A DNA stretch of 64,000 nucleotides from JALZMG01 sp963739975 (GTDB lineage Bacteria; Actinomycetota; Acidimicrobiia; Acidimicrobiales; Ilumatobacteraceae), in contig CAVUCK010000012.1 in NCBI GenBank assembly GCA_963739975.1, forward strand, positions 1-64,000, given 5' to 3'. The notes under the pieces were generated by a model. That model had not been told where the DNA came from, searched no databases, and saw only the letters and a program-made list of their open reading frames with translations. The translations under genes and the position numbers were made by a program. This document shows, one piece after another, positions 7,103 to 15,070 of the stretch (positions within the stretch are counted from its first letter, which is position 1; the number at the start of each line of letters is the position of its first letter).

Positions 7103-8383
7103 CTACCCGGCGCGGTCAGGTGAGGTGAGGTGTTGGGCGACGACGATGGCAATGTCGTCCTCCGCGGGACAACCGTCAGCGAGCGCATCGAGCAGTGTTC
7201 CGGCGATCTCGTTTGCCGTGTTGGAGTCCGGCAATGTGGCAAGTGTTGCAGCGACTTGATCGATGCCGAGGTCGAACGTCCGATCGCGTCGTTCGACGAG
7301 CCCGTCGGTGAACATGACCAGTCGGGCACCCGCCGGAAACGGCACGGTTGCAGCGATTCGATCGATTGATCCGAGGCCGAGCATCGCCGAATTCGCTTCA
7401 TCGAGCCGACGAAACTGTCCGGTCGGATACTGAATCACGGGCGGCGGGTGTCCGGCGGTGGTGTAGGTGATGGTGTCTGCGGCCATATCGACGACCACGA
7501 GTGCGGCAGTTGCGAGCAGCACTGTGGCCCGCTGCTGCAACACGGTTGCGAGTTCGCTGAACACCTCGGCGACGGGGACGCCGGCGTGCAGGACCGCGGT
7601 GACCATGCCGCGGATGATCATCATGTCGGCTGCCGCAGCGAGGCCGTGCCCGACGACATCACCGACAACGAGTGCCACTTTGTCGTTGTCGAGGAGCAGC
7701 CCTTCGTACCAATCACCTCCCACCGCGGTGGTCCGCCCCGCCGGCAAGTAGTGGGCCGCCGTGTCGAGTCCGGCCAGCGCCGGCAGGTCGCCGAGCAGGC
7801 TCGCGCTGACGTCGGCCACGAACTGATGTTCGGCGTCGTACTGTTCGGCCCGTTCAATGGTGGCAGTGCAAAGCTCCCCGACTGCACGGAGCGCGCTGAC
7901 CAGTTTGGCGTCGAACCTCGTCGGTCCGGCCCAGGCGAAGCCCAGGGCCCCGACCAGCGAACCATCTGCCCGATGAAGCGGTATCGATGCGGTCGCTTGA
8001 ACGCCTGCGGCGATGGTGTCGGCGAGGATCATCGGGAACTCGCGGCGATAGGAGTCAAGATCAGGCAGCAGAACCGGCTCGTCGAGGCGTACCGCAGCAG
8101 CGATCGGGAATGGTGCGCTGAGGGGGATGTCGGTGTAGCGGTCGGCGATCTCCGGTGCGAGGAAGGTGCCGTGGAACAAGCGCAGCGATTGCCGCTCGCG
8201 GTCCAACGAAGCCATGTTGGAGTAGTCGGCGCCGACGCAGGCCGAGGCGCGCAGAGCGACGAACTGGGCGACCTCCATGCCCGAAGCGGGCAGTGACAAT
8301 GAGGATTCGGCAAACCCGGCAGGTACTCGGGAACCGACGGCCACGGTATGCGCACTGCGTGGCGTGGGCGGTTGATCAGACAT
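7103..8383 (-). CDS. GAF domain plus PP2C-type (SpoIIE/RsbU-like) phosphatase
   Basis: A 426-residue signalling phosphatase. The start is ATG 8383, with TTGAGG just upstream, rather than the earlier in-frame codon at 8455. Residues about 35-185 form a GAF-like sensor domain (SYRREFPMILADTIAAGVQ, GSLVGALGFAW). Residues about 205-415 form the SpoIIE-type PP2C domain with the metal-binding GGDWYEG and VGDVVGHGLAAA, MFTDGLVE and the terminal CPAEDDIAIVV. This family dephosphorylates anti-sigma-factor antagonists in the cytoplasm. No RsbW or RsbV gene is adjacent, so its target lies elsewhere. Confidence 0.9.
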   Translation of the reverse strand: MSDQPPTPRSAHTVAVGSRVPAGFAESSLSLPASGMEVAQFVALRASACVGADYSNMASLDRERQSLRLFHGTFLAPEIADRYTDIPLSAPFPIAAAVRLDEPVLLPDLDSYRREFPMILADTIAAGVQATASIPLHRADGSLVGALGFAWAGPTRFDAKLVSALRAVGELCTATIERAEQYDAEHQFVADVSASLLGDLPALAGLDTAAHYLPAGRTTAVGGDWYEGLLLDNDKVALVVGDVVGHGLAAAADMMIIRGMVTAVLHAGVPVAEVFSELATVLQQRATVLLATAALVVVDMAADTITYTTAGHPPPVIQYPTGQFRRLDEANSAMLGLGSIDRIAATVPFPAGARLVMFTDGLVERRDRTFDLGIDQVAATLATLPDSNTANEIAGTLLDALADGCPAEDDIAIVVAQHLTSPDRAG

Positions 8384-8809
8384 CGATACCTCAAGAACTC
8401 GGATCGCTGTGCGAGACGTCGCTCTCCGCCCAGCTCGACAGGGCCAGGCCACCATTCTGACGCGCCCAAGTCGCCGTGGGGGCAGCCTGGAGCCGTACCG
8501 ACAACTTCAGGGTCGGAACGCGTCCCGGCCTGAGATCCCGGCGAAGTGATCAGAATTCGCGAATGATGGGCGGCCAGGTCCGGCCCTGGCCGCCTGACTG
8601 GTCGATGCGTGTCGTCGGCCGACGACGTGGTCAAGCTACGGACTTCCCTGTACCAACCAGGCCGGCGCACGGCGGAGTGGCGAAAGATGAAATGCCGGCC
8701 GCCGACGCGCCGAGCGGATCAGGCGGTCAGTCCCGGTCGAAGCTCCTCAGCGAGGTTAGCGAACGCCTCACGCAGATCGCAGAACGGACTTGTATCGAAT
8801 ACGCGGCTG
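8384..8809. other. Intergenic stretch of about 425 bp
   Basis: This lies between the divergent phosphatase and TetR genes. Apart from the TACTAG box at 8810-8815, at its right end, I see no gene, RNA or clear palindrome in it. The short open frames have no family sequence. Confidence 0.45.
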
Positions 8810-8824
8810 TACTAGTCTCCTCGT

Positions 8825-9470
8825 GTGACGGAGCGCGACGAGGCCCGGCCCGGCGACCGTTCGGCGTCGCTATCGGTCGCAGCTCCGAGGGCAGCAGACT
8901 GCGGCGACTCGGCGTGCCGTTGTGGATGCCGCGCATTCGCTGTTCGTGGCGCACGGGTGGGCGGCGACGGGAATGCGAGAGATCGCCGTGGCCGCTGGTG
9001 TCGCCCTCGAGACCGTGTACTCGCACTTCTCGTCGAAGCGGGGTCTGCTGCGGGCGGTCGCGGACACGGCGCTGGTGGGCGACGATGCGTCGCAGCCGCT
9101 CGCCGAACGCGTCGAGTTCCGGGCGATCGGTGTAGGTCGCCGACCTGAGCGGGTTCGGGCTGCTGCCCGGCTGGTCGCCGCCGTGCAAGCTCGCACAGCG
9201 GCGATCGCCAAGCTGCTTCGCCAGGCAGCGGCGGCCGACGAGGAGATCGCCGACATGTTGCGTTCGACTCGCGAACTCCAGCGGTCGGACGTGGCCAGCG
9301 CGCTTCAGCTGATCATCGGTCGCGCTCCCACGACGTCCGAGCGCGACGGCGTGTGGGTCATCACCAGCCCCGAGGTGTACCTGCTGCTCGTCGAGGAGTC
9401 GGGATGGACGGCCGAACAGTACGAGGCATGGCTCGCCGACACGCTGGAGCGGGTCATTCCGCGCTCCTGA
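8825..9470 (+). CDS. TetR-family regulator with an apparent frameshift near its N-terminus
   Basis: The helix-turn-helix is clear: DAAHSLFVAHGWAATGMREI, then VALETVYSHFSSKRGLL, followed by an all-helical ligand domain of about 120 residues. The expected N-terminal extension (RRRYRSQLRGQQTAATRRAV) reads in the same frame back to about 8855, but that frame has no start codon after the TGA at 8826. GTG 8825, about nine bases after TACTAG, is a good start in another frame. One extra base between 8837 and 8865, in the run GAGGCCCGGCCCGGC, would join them. Without it only a protein from GTG 8922 could be made. It precedes the hemerythrin-SRPBCC gene by 12 bases and probably regulates it. Confidence 0.75.
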
Positions 9471-9482
9471 CCGAAGGGGGGC

Positions 9483-10649
9483 ATGTTCATGACGACCACT
9501 TCCGATGCACCCGCCGACACGACGATGATGCGCATCGTCCACGACGCGCTGCGACGCGACCTGGCCAGGGCAAGCTCGACGCTGGCCACACCGGAGCGGG
9601 TGAGCGGGCACCAGCGTCGGGCCATCGGCGCCCACCTCGTGTGGATGATGCGCTTCCTTCATGCCCACCATGCCGCTGAGGACGACGGCCTGTACCCGCT
9701 GGTCCGCAGGCGAGCCGGTGCCTCAGCCGAGATCGTCGATGTCCTCGACCGCATGGCTCGAAGCCACGAAGCGATCATGCCTGCGGCGGCGGCGGTGGAG
9801 GCGTCCGCGCTGGCGCTCGCCGCGGACGGCTCGGACGAGGCGACGCGGCACGCCCTCGACGCACTGGACGCGCTCGCCGCCGTGCTCCTTCCGCATCTTC
9901 ACGAGGAGGAGCACGACGCCATGCCGATCGTCGCGCGGACGATCACCACTGGCGAGTGGCAGGCCATCGAGAAGCAGCACAACCTCGACCCGAAGTCGAT
10001 GTCCGATCTCGGATTCGAGGGTCACTGGCTCATCGACAGCGCCAGCGACGCCGACCGCGCCGCGGTGTTGGGGCTCGTGCCACCCATCCAGCGGTTCATC
10101 CTGCTGAACGGATTCGCGCTGAGCTATCGACGACATGCGGCGGCGTGCTGGACCGAAGGCGGCAAGCCCGCCCGCCGCGTGCAGCTGGAGAACGGCGTGG
10201 CCGTGACGGTCGAGGCGGAGCTCGACGACGTCTGGAATGTCGTTCGCGACGTCACCCGCGTCGGGGAGTGGAGCCACGAATGCGTCGGCGCCACGTGGGT
10301 CGATGGGGCCGCATCCGCGGTCGCCGGCGCTCGGTTTCGGGGCCGCAATCGCGCCGGCATCTTCCGCTGGGGGCGACTGTGCGAGATCGTCTCAGCCGAG
10401 CCCAACGAGCTCGTCTGGCGCACCGTCCCCACCGCCATGTACCCCGACAGCTCGGAGTGGCGGATCTCCCTCCACAAGGCCGAAGGAGGCACGACGATCT
10501 CGCAGCACTTTCGCGTGTTGCGCGCCCCCAAGGTGCTCTCAGTGCTCTACGCCTTGATCATCCCCGCCCACCGTGATCGCACCATCGCGCTGAGGGAGGA
10601 CCTGGCGCGTTTGGGCACCGTGGCACGCCAGTCGCGGACATCCGCATGA
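9483..10649 (+). CDS. Hemerythrin-SRPBCC fusion protein
   Basis: A 388-residue protein; ATG 9489 with the G-rich run at 9475-9481 is an equally good start. Residues about 15-150 are an HHE-type hemerythrin four-helix bundle with likely iron ligands in HDALRRDL, HAHHAAEDDGLYPLV, SHEAI and PHLHEEEHD, binding a di-iron O2/NO-type centre. Residues about 235-375 are an SRPBCC domain (VEAELDDVWNVVRDVTRVGE, GARFRGRNR, EIVSAEPNELVWRT). It follows a TetR gene by 12 bases. The SRPBCC part resembles that fused to the nitroreductase at 1411. A sensor or detoxifying role is possible, but the function is unknown. Confidence 0.88.
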   Translation: MFMTTTSDAPADTTMMRIVHDALRRDLARASSTLATPERVSGHQRRAIGAHLVWMMRFLHAHHAAEDDGLYPLVRRRAGASAEIVDVLDRMARSHEAIMPAAAAVEASALALAADGSDEATRHALDALDALAAVLLPHLHEEEHDAMPIVARTITTGEWQAIEKQHNLDPKSMSDLGFEGHWLIDSASDADRAAVLGLVPPIQRFILLNGFALSYRRHAAACWTEGGKPARRVQLENGVAVTVEAELDDVWNVVRDVTRVGEWSHECVGATWVDGAASAVAGARFRGRNRAGIFRWGRLCEIVSAEPNELVWRTVPTAMYPDSSEWRISLHKAEGGTTISQHFRVLRAPKVLSVLYALIIPAHRDRTIALREDLARLGTVARQSRTSA

Positions 10650-10728
10650 CGCATGTTCATCGCCTGTCGAGCGATCGACGGCGTGGCTGGCCGAACGTCG
10701 CTGATCACCGGCTCGCTACGATTTGGAG

Positions 10729-12837
10729 ATGCGGGGGAGGGAGCCTCGTCGACGTCTGCTCGGCCGGCGGTCATTGGTCGCGATCCTCTTCGGGTTGCTG
10801 TTCGCCAACCTTGCGATGATCTCGCTGTGGAGTTGGCGGACGTTCGCCGACTCCCAGGGGTTCGCCGACGTCGCCACCGACATGCTCGAGGAGCCGACGG
10901 TGCGCGACGTGGTCGCCGAGCAGATCATCACCTCCGTCGAGCAACAGGACGCGGTGGCGCGCCTCGCGGCGACCGCACGGCCGGCACTCGAAGTGGTGGT
11001 TGCGGAGCTCGTGGCCTCTGACCGGTTCCAGGGCGTGTTCCACACCGGGGTGCGCGAGCTGCATCGTGCGATCGTCGAGGGGCGGCGCAGCCGCCTCCTC
11101 GTCGACGTCCACGACGCCACGCCGCTCGTGCGCCAGAGCCTCGAGCTCACCAACCCGAAGCTCGCCGAAGCACTTCCCGACGATGCTCTCGGCGTCCTGG
11201 TCGGCATCTCCCAGAGCACGCCACTCGACACGACGATGCGGGTCGCGTCGCTTGCCGGATGGCTCATCACGCCCCTCGCCGCGCTCTCCGTCGGGTGTTT
11301 CGTCGTCGCCGTACGAAGCGCCGGCGACCGCCGTCGGGCGGTCGAGGTGATTGGCCTTGGGTTGGTCGCCACGGGCGTGGCCCACTTCGCAGTGCTGGCG
11401 GCCGGCCTCAACGTCGCCGCCAGCGTCGGCGAGACCGACGGCGATCGCACGGCCCTGCGGGCGGTGTATTGGAGCTCGACCAGCCTCCTCAACATCCAGG
11501 CCAAGGTGTTCATCACCATCGGCACCGTGCTCGCCATCGCCGCCGCCTACGCCGGCACGGGCGAGATCCGCTCGCGCCTCGGCACCCTGCGCGACACCAT
11601 CGGCCGCGCGTTGCAACAGCCCGGGTGGCGCGTCGCCGCCTCTGTGGCCGCCATCGCCGTCGGGTTCCTCGCCATGCGCTGGCCGGAGGCGACGGCATCG
11701 ATCGTCATTCGCACTGCGGCGTTCCTCGGTTTCGTGGCCGGCGCCATCGGCCTGCTCGACGTGCTCGGCTCCGTCAACTGGGCGCGGGAGGGCTCGATCC
11801 CCCTCCATCGCACGGCGCGGCGCTTCGCACTCGGGGCCACCGGCGCGATTGCGGTCGTCACGGTGACGCTGCTGTTCGGCGGCCTGGCGTTCGCCCGGGC
11901 GCTGCGGGCGCCCAGCACCGACCAACCTGACATCAGCGAGACCGGTTGCAACGGCAGCCACGACCTCTGCGACCGCACCCTCGCCGAGGTGGTCCTCCCC
12001 GGCACGCACAACGCGATGGCCGCCAGTGCCGACGACTACTTCGGAGCGGTCCAAACCGCCAACGTCGGGAGCCAGCTCGCTTCCGGAGTCCGCGCCTTCA
12101 TGCTCGACCTCCACTACGGAGTGGACCGAGATGCGTTCGTGCGCACCGACTTCGCCAGCCGGGCGGATGAGATCGCGGTGAATCAGCTCAACCCCCGCGA
12201 TCGTGCCCTGACCGAGGGGGTCGAGGCGTACATCGGCCCGCCGTCCGACGAGCGCCAGGTGTACCTGTGCCACGCCTACTGCGAGCTGGGCGCCACCCGC
12301 GCCGTCGACACGTTCCGCGTCATCGACGACTACCTGCGCGAGAACCCCAACGAGGTCATCGTGCTGATCCTCGAGGATCACGTCGACGCGGCGGACGCAG
12401 TCGACGCGCTGACGAAGAGCGGTCTCGGCCGCCACGCGCTGCATTGGGATACCGAGGAACCGCTGCCGACGTTGCGCGAGATGATCCAGCGCCGTCGCAA
12501 CGTGCTCGTGCTCGCGGAGTTCGAGGGTGGGGCCGAGCCGTGGTACGTCCCGGCGTACGACGCGATGGAGGAGACGCCGTACCGTTTCGACGGGCGCGGC
12601 GAGTTCTCGTGCGAGCCCAACCGCGGGGTAGAAGGCAATCCGCTGTTCCTCATCAACCATTGGGTGACGACATCCGATCCGCTCGTCGCCGCGGACGTGA
12701 ACCGGTCAGAGGTTCTGCACGACCGCGTCGAGGAGTGTGCGCAGGAGCGGGAACGCCGGCCGAACATCATCGCTGTCGACTTCCACACGCGTGGCGACCT
12801 GCTCGACGTCGTCGCCGAGCTCAACGCGAGCGGCTGA
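10729..12837 (+). CDS. Membrane protein with a C-terminal PI-PLC-like phosphodiesterase domain
   Basis: About 702 residues. The start is ATG 10729, six bases after TACGAT (10717-10722), so the message is probably leaderless. Residues about 12-33 form one membrane helix; roughly six more lie between residues 175 and 390 (for example WLITPLAALSVGCFVVAV and AIAVVTVTLLFGGLAFARAL), with an extracytoplasmic-looking loop between the first and the rest. Residues about 395-700 resemble the PI-PLC X-domain superfamily: LPGTHNAMAAS with a likely catalytic His, then VYLCHAYCELG with a possible second His. The substrate is unknown. The gene is convergent with the secreted hydrolase gene. Confidence 0.75.
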   Translation: MRGREPRRRLLGRRSLVAILFGLLFANLAMISLWSWRTFADSQGFADVATDMLEEPTVRDVVAEQIITSVEQQDAVARLAATARPALEVVVAELVASDRFQGVFHTGVRELHRAIVEGRRSRLLVDVHDATPLVRQSLELTNPKLAEALPDDALGVLVGISQSTPLDTTMRVASLAGWLITPLAALSVGCFVVAVRSAGDRRRAVEVIGLGLVATGVAHFAVLAAGLNVAASVGETDGDRTALRAVYWSSTSLLNIQAKVFITIGTVLAIAAAYAGTGEIRSRLGTLRDTIGRALQQPGWRVAASVAAIAVGFLAMRWPEATASIVIRTAAFLGFVAGAIGLLDVLGSVNWAREGSIPLHRTARRFALGATGAIAVVTVTLLFGGLAFARALRAPSTDQPDISETGCNGSHDLCDRTLAEVVLPGTHNAMAASADDYFGAVQTANVGSQLASGVRAFMLDLHYGVDRDAFVRTDFASRADEIAVNQLNPRDRALTEGVEAYIGPPSDERQVYLCHAYCELGATRAVDTFRVIDDYLRENPNEVIVLILEDHVDAADAVDALTKSGLGRHALHWDTEEPLPTLREMIQRRRNVLVLAEFEGGAEPWYVPAYDAMEETPYRFDGRGEFSCEPNRGVEGNPLFLINHWVTTSDPLVAADVNRSEVLHDRVEECAQERERRPNIIAVDFHTRGDLLDVVAELNASG

Positions 12838-12864
12838 CCCGACCGCTGACGCGCCGGTCGGTCG
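12838..12864. terminator. Candidate hairpin between convergent genes
   Basis: CCGACC and GGTCGG pair around an 11-base loop just after the PI-PLC-like gene. There is no T-tract. It could end transcription from either side. Confidence 0.35.
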
Positions 12865-12879
12865 TCTGGGAAGCGGTCG

Positions 12880-14181
12880 TCAGGGGCACGTCGTCGTGTC
12901 GTAGACGCGACGTGTCGTGGTGAAGGTGCAACCAAACGTCGGTGAAGCAACGGCGGCTGGATCGAGGATGGCGTCGCCGGCGGGTCGGCTCCCGCCTTCG
13001 ACCCATTGCACCAGGGCGTCGAAGGCGACTGTCTGCTCCTGTGTGGTGAAGCCGCAGTGGCCCACGTCGCGGATGGCTCGCGACACGAAGAGATCGCCAT
13101 GGCCGGCGGCGATGACTCGCTGGGCGTACAGCTGCTCCATGGAGAAGGGGACGAACAGATCTCCGATGGTGTGTAGCGACAAGGTCGGCACGCGCAGGTC
13201 GCCGGTGGTCGGCGGGACGGTTGCCAGCCCGTTCGGGTGGATGCCCTGCGGGTCCTTGGCCAGCCGGAAGACCTCGGTGTTCAGCTCCTGCTCTTCGGGG
13301 GAGCGGGCGGGATCGGTGTCGCGCTGGTAGTCGGTGTCGACGTTCCCGGCGACCGACCCGGGCACGAGGTCGAGTGTCCCGTCACCGAACACGGTGAAGA
13401 GGAAGTTGGCCCAGGAGATGAATGCGACGTCGAACAGTGGCCGCTCGCCGCCGCTGCGTTGTTCGGTGACGTCCTTGAGCAACTGCCCGTCGGCGTCGAG
13501 CTGTGTCGGGAACGCCGGTCCGAGCTGGGCGGTGATCTGGGGCACCCATGTCGCGAGGTAATCGTCGGGCGGAGGAAACGGCACGTCGACGCCGGACGCC
13601 GCTTCGGCGACCACGTTGTAGTCGAGGAAGAAGTCGAACAGCTCGGTATCGGCGAGGACGCCACACATCGGCAGAGCGCCGTCATAGAGGTTCGGGAACT
13701 GCTCCACGGTGACGACGGTGATGTGTCCGCCCATCGAATGCCCCATGAGGTACACGTGGTCGGGATTGCCGACGAGTCCGTTGAAGCGGTGAGTGAGGTT
13801 GGCGGTGTCGAGCACGCCTTGGGCGACGTCGTAAGCGTTGGTGGCATAGCTCGATGCGGCCCAGGCATATCCTTGCCTGAGCAGGTGGTCACGGATGCTC
13901 GGGTTCGACACCGTGAGCTCCGGCCCGGTGCCTCGGAAACCGTGGGCGTAGACGACGAGATCACCGTTCCAGTTCGCCGGAACTTCGATCCGGTAGCCGG
14001 CTCCCTTGTGGACTCCCCACAGCTGCTGGTCGTTGCGACCGGCAAGATCGCCGAACGGGAGCTTCGTCTCATCGACGAAATAGTCCGACGGCGGGTTGGG
14101 ATCCGCCGCGGCGACAGTCGGCGTGGCAACGGCGATCACGGCGGCCGCCACAACCAGCCACTGGGTGTGCTTCGAGCGCAT
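12880..14181 (-). CDS. Secreted alpha/beta-hydrolase
   Basis: A 433-residue exported protein. The start is ATG 14181 with GGAGGAGG directly upstream; the open frame continues further but is not coding-like. Residues 1-28 form a Sec signal peptide (VVAAAVIAVATPTVAAAD). The mature part is an alpha/beta-hydrolase with DLVVYAHGFRGTGPE, the nucleophile elbow GHSMGG at about residue 150, and a late DVGHCGF that may supply the catalytic His. It probably cleaves an ester or amide outside the membrane; the substrate is unknown. The tetR gene lies upstream on the same strand, 128 bp away. Confidence 0.85.
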   Translation of the reverse strand: MRSKHTQWLVVAAAVIAVATPTVAAADPNPPSDYFVDETKLPFGDLAGRNDQQLWGVHKGAGYRIEVPANWNGDLVVYAHGFRGTGPELTVSNPSIRDHLLRQGYAWAASSYATNAYDVAQGVLDTANLTHRFNGLVGNPDHVYLMGHSMGGHITVVTVEQFPNLYDGALPMCGVLADTELFDFFLDYNVVAEAASGVDVPFPPPDDYLATWVPQITAQLGPAFPTQLDADGQLLKDVTEQRSGGERPLFDVAFISWANFLFTVFGDGTLDLVPGSVAGNVDTDYQRDTDPARSPEEQELNTEVFRLAKDPQGIHPNGLATVPPTTGDLRVPTLSLHTIGDLFVPFSMEQLYAQRVIAAGHGDLFVSRAIRDVGHCGFTTQEQTVAFDALVQWVEGGSRPAGDAILDPAAVASPTFGCTFTTTRRVYDTTTCP

Positions 14182-14309
14182 CGTTCCTCCTCCGCGTCGG
14201 CCAGCCGACGGCTTGCGTACCACGCCCCGCCGCACCGGGCAAGAGCCGTCGCACCCGTCGCCAGCAACCCGCCTTCCGCGGTCGGCGCCATCACCAGCGC
14301 GCCCTTCCG

Positions 14310-14939
14310 TCACGTCGCAGCGGGGGCGTTGCCGGCGCGGAGCTCGCGGACGATGGTGTCGATCACCCACGCCACCACCGGGCCCGACTCGATCCCTGGC
14401 ACGCCGAACTCCTCCCGCATCCGCAGCCACGCCTGGGTCGACACGAGGCAGCGGATCACGGCCGCGATGCGGAGCTGCTCGCGCTCACCGAGCTCGGGCA
14501 GTTCCTTCGCCAGCAACTTGCGCATCTCGCGCGTGTTGGACCGGGTGCCGGCGGCGAAGCGGCGCGGATCGGCGTTGAACACCGCCTCGGCCCGAGCGGT
14601 CACGTAGTGGTCGTCGAGGAGCTCCATGAGGCGACGGGCGGTGGGCGCAAGGGCGTCGAGACCGCCTGCTGCGAACGATGGCCTGACGCCGCCGAGCTGC
14701 GGCAGCCGTTGCGTCAACCCCTCGAGCAGTGCCTCTCGATCGGGGAAGTGGCGATACACCGTGCGCTCTGAGACCCCGGCTTCCGCGGCGATGGCGCGCG
14801 TCGCCACCTCGTCGGCGCGCCGATCGCCGAGCAGGGTGGTCACGGCATCGAGGATGAGCTCCCGAGTCTGGGCCACCTGACGCTGGCGCAGCGTCGAGGT
14901 GTAGGCCTTGCGCTCGGATCGCTTTGGCGCCTCGCTCAT
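14310..14939 (-). CDS. TetR-family regulator
   Basis: A 209-residue TetR protein. The DNA-binding domain is RELILDAVTTLLGDRRADEV followed by GVSERTVYRHFPDREALLEG; the rest is a helical ligand-binding and dimerisation domain. The ATG at 14939 is used. It is divergent to the PEP-swivel protein gene across 131 bp with TGTCA/TGACA-type repeats (14998-15044), and upstream of the secreted hydrolase on the same strand. Control of either neighbour is an inference from position. Confidence 0.88.
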   Translation of the reverse strand: MSEAPKRSERKAYTSTLRQRQVAQTRELILDAVTTLLGDRRADEVATRAIAAEAGVSERTVYRHFPDREALLEGLTQRLPQLGGVRPSFAAGGLDALAPTARRLMELLDDHYVTARAEAVFNADPRRFAAGTRSNTREMRKLLAKELPELGEREQLRIAAVIRCLVSTQAWLRMREEFGVPGIESGPVVAWVIDTIVRELRAGNAPAAT

Positions 14940-14997
14940 CGGTCCTCCACCGCGGTGCCTTCACGGCCGCCTCGCAAGGGCCATCTTGGCGGAATCC

Positions 14998-15044
14998 TGT
15001 CATGATGGCAAGATCCAACATTGACAGCAGAAGTCTGACATGAT
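14998..15044. promoter_or_regulatory. Repeats TGNCATGAT in the divergent tetR promoter region
   Basis: TGTCATGAT (14998-15006) and TGACATGAT (15036-15044) are near-direct repeats 38 bases apart, and TTGACA lies between them (15021-15026). TGTCA and TGACA are complementary half-sites. They could be a TetR operator over the divergent promoters, but the symmetry is imperfect. Confidence 0.35.
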
Positions 15045-15070
15045 TGAGTCGGTGCGAAGTAGGGGGCACC

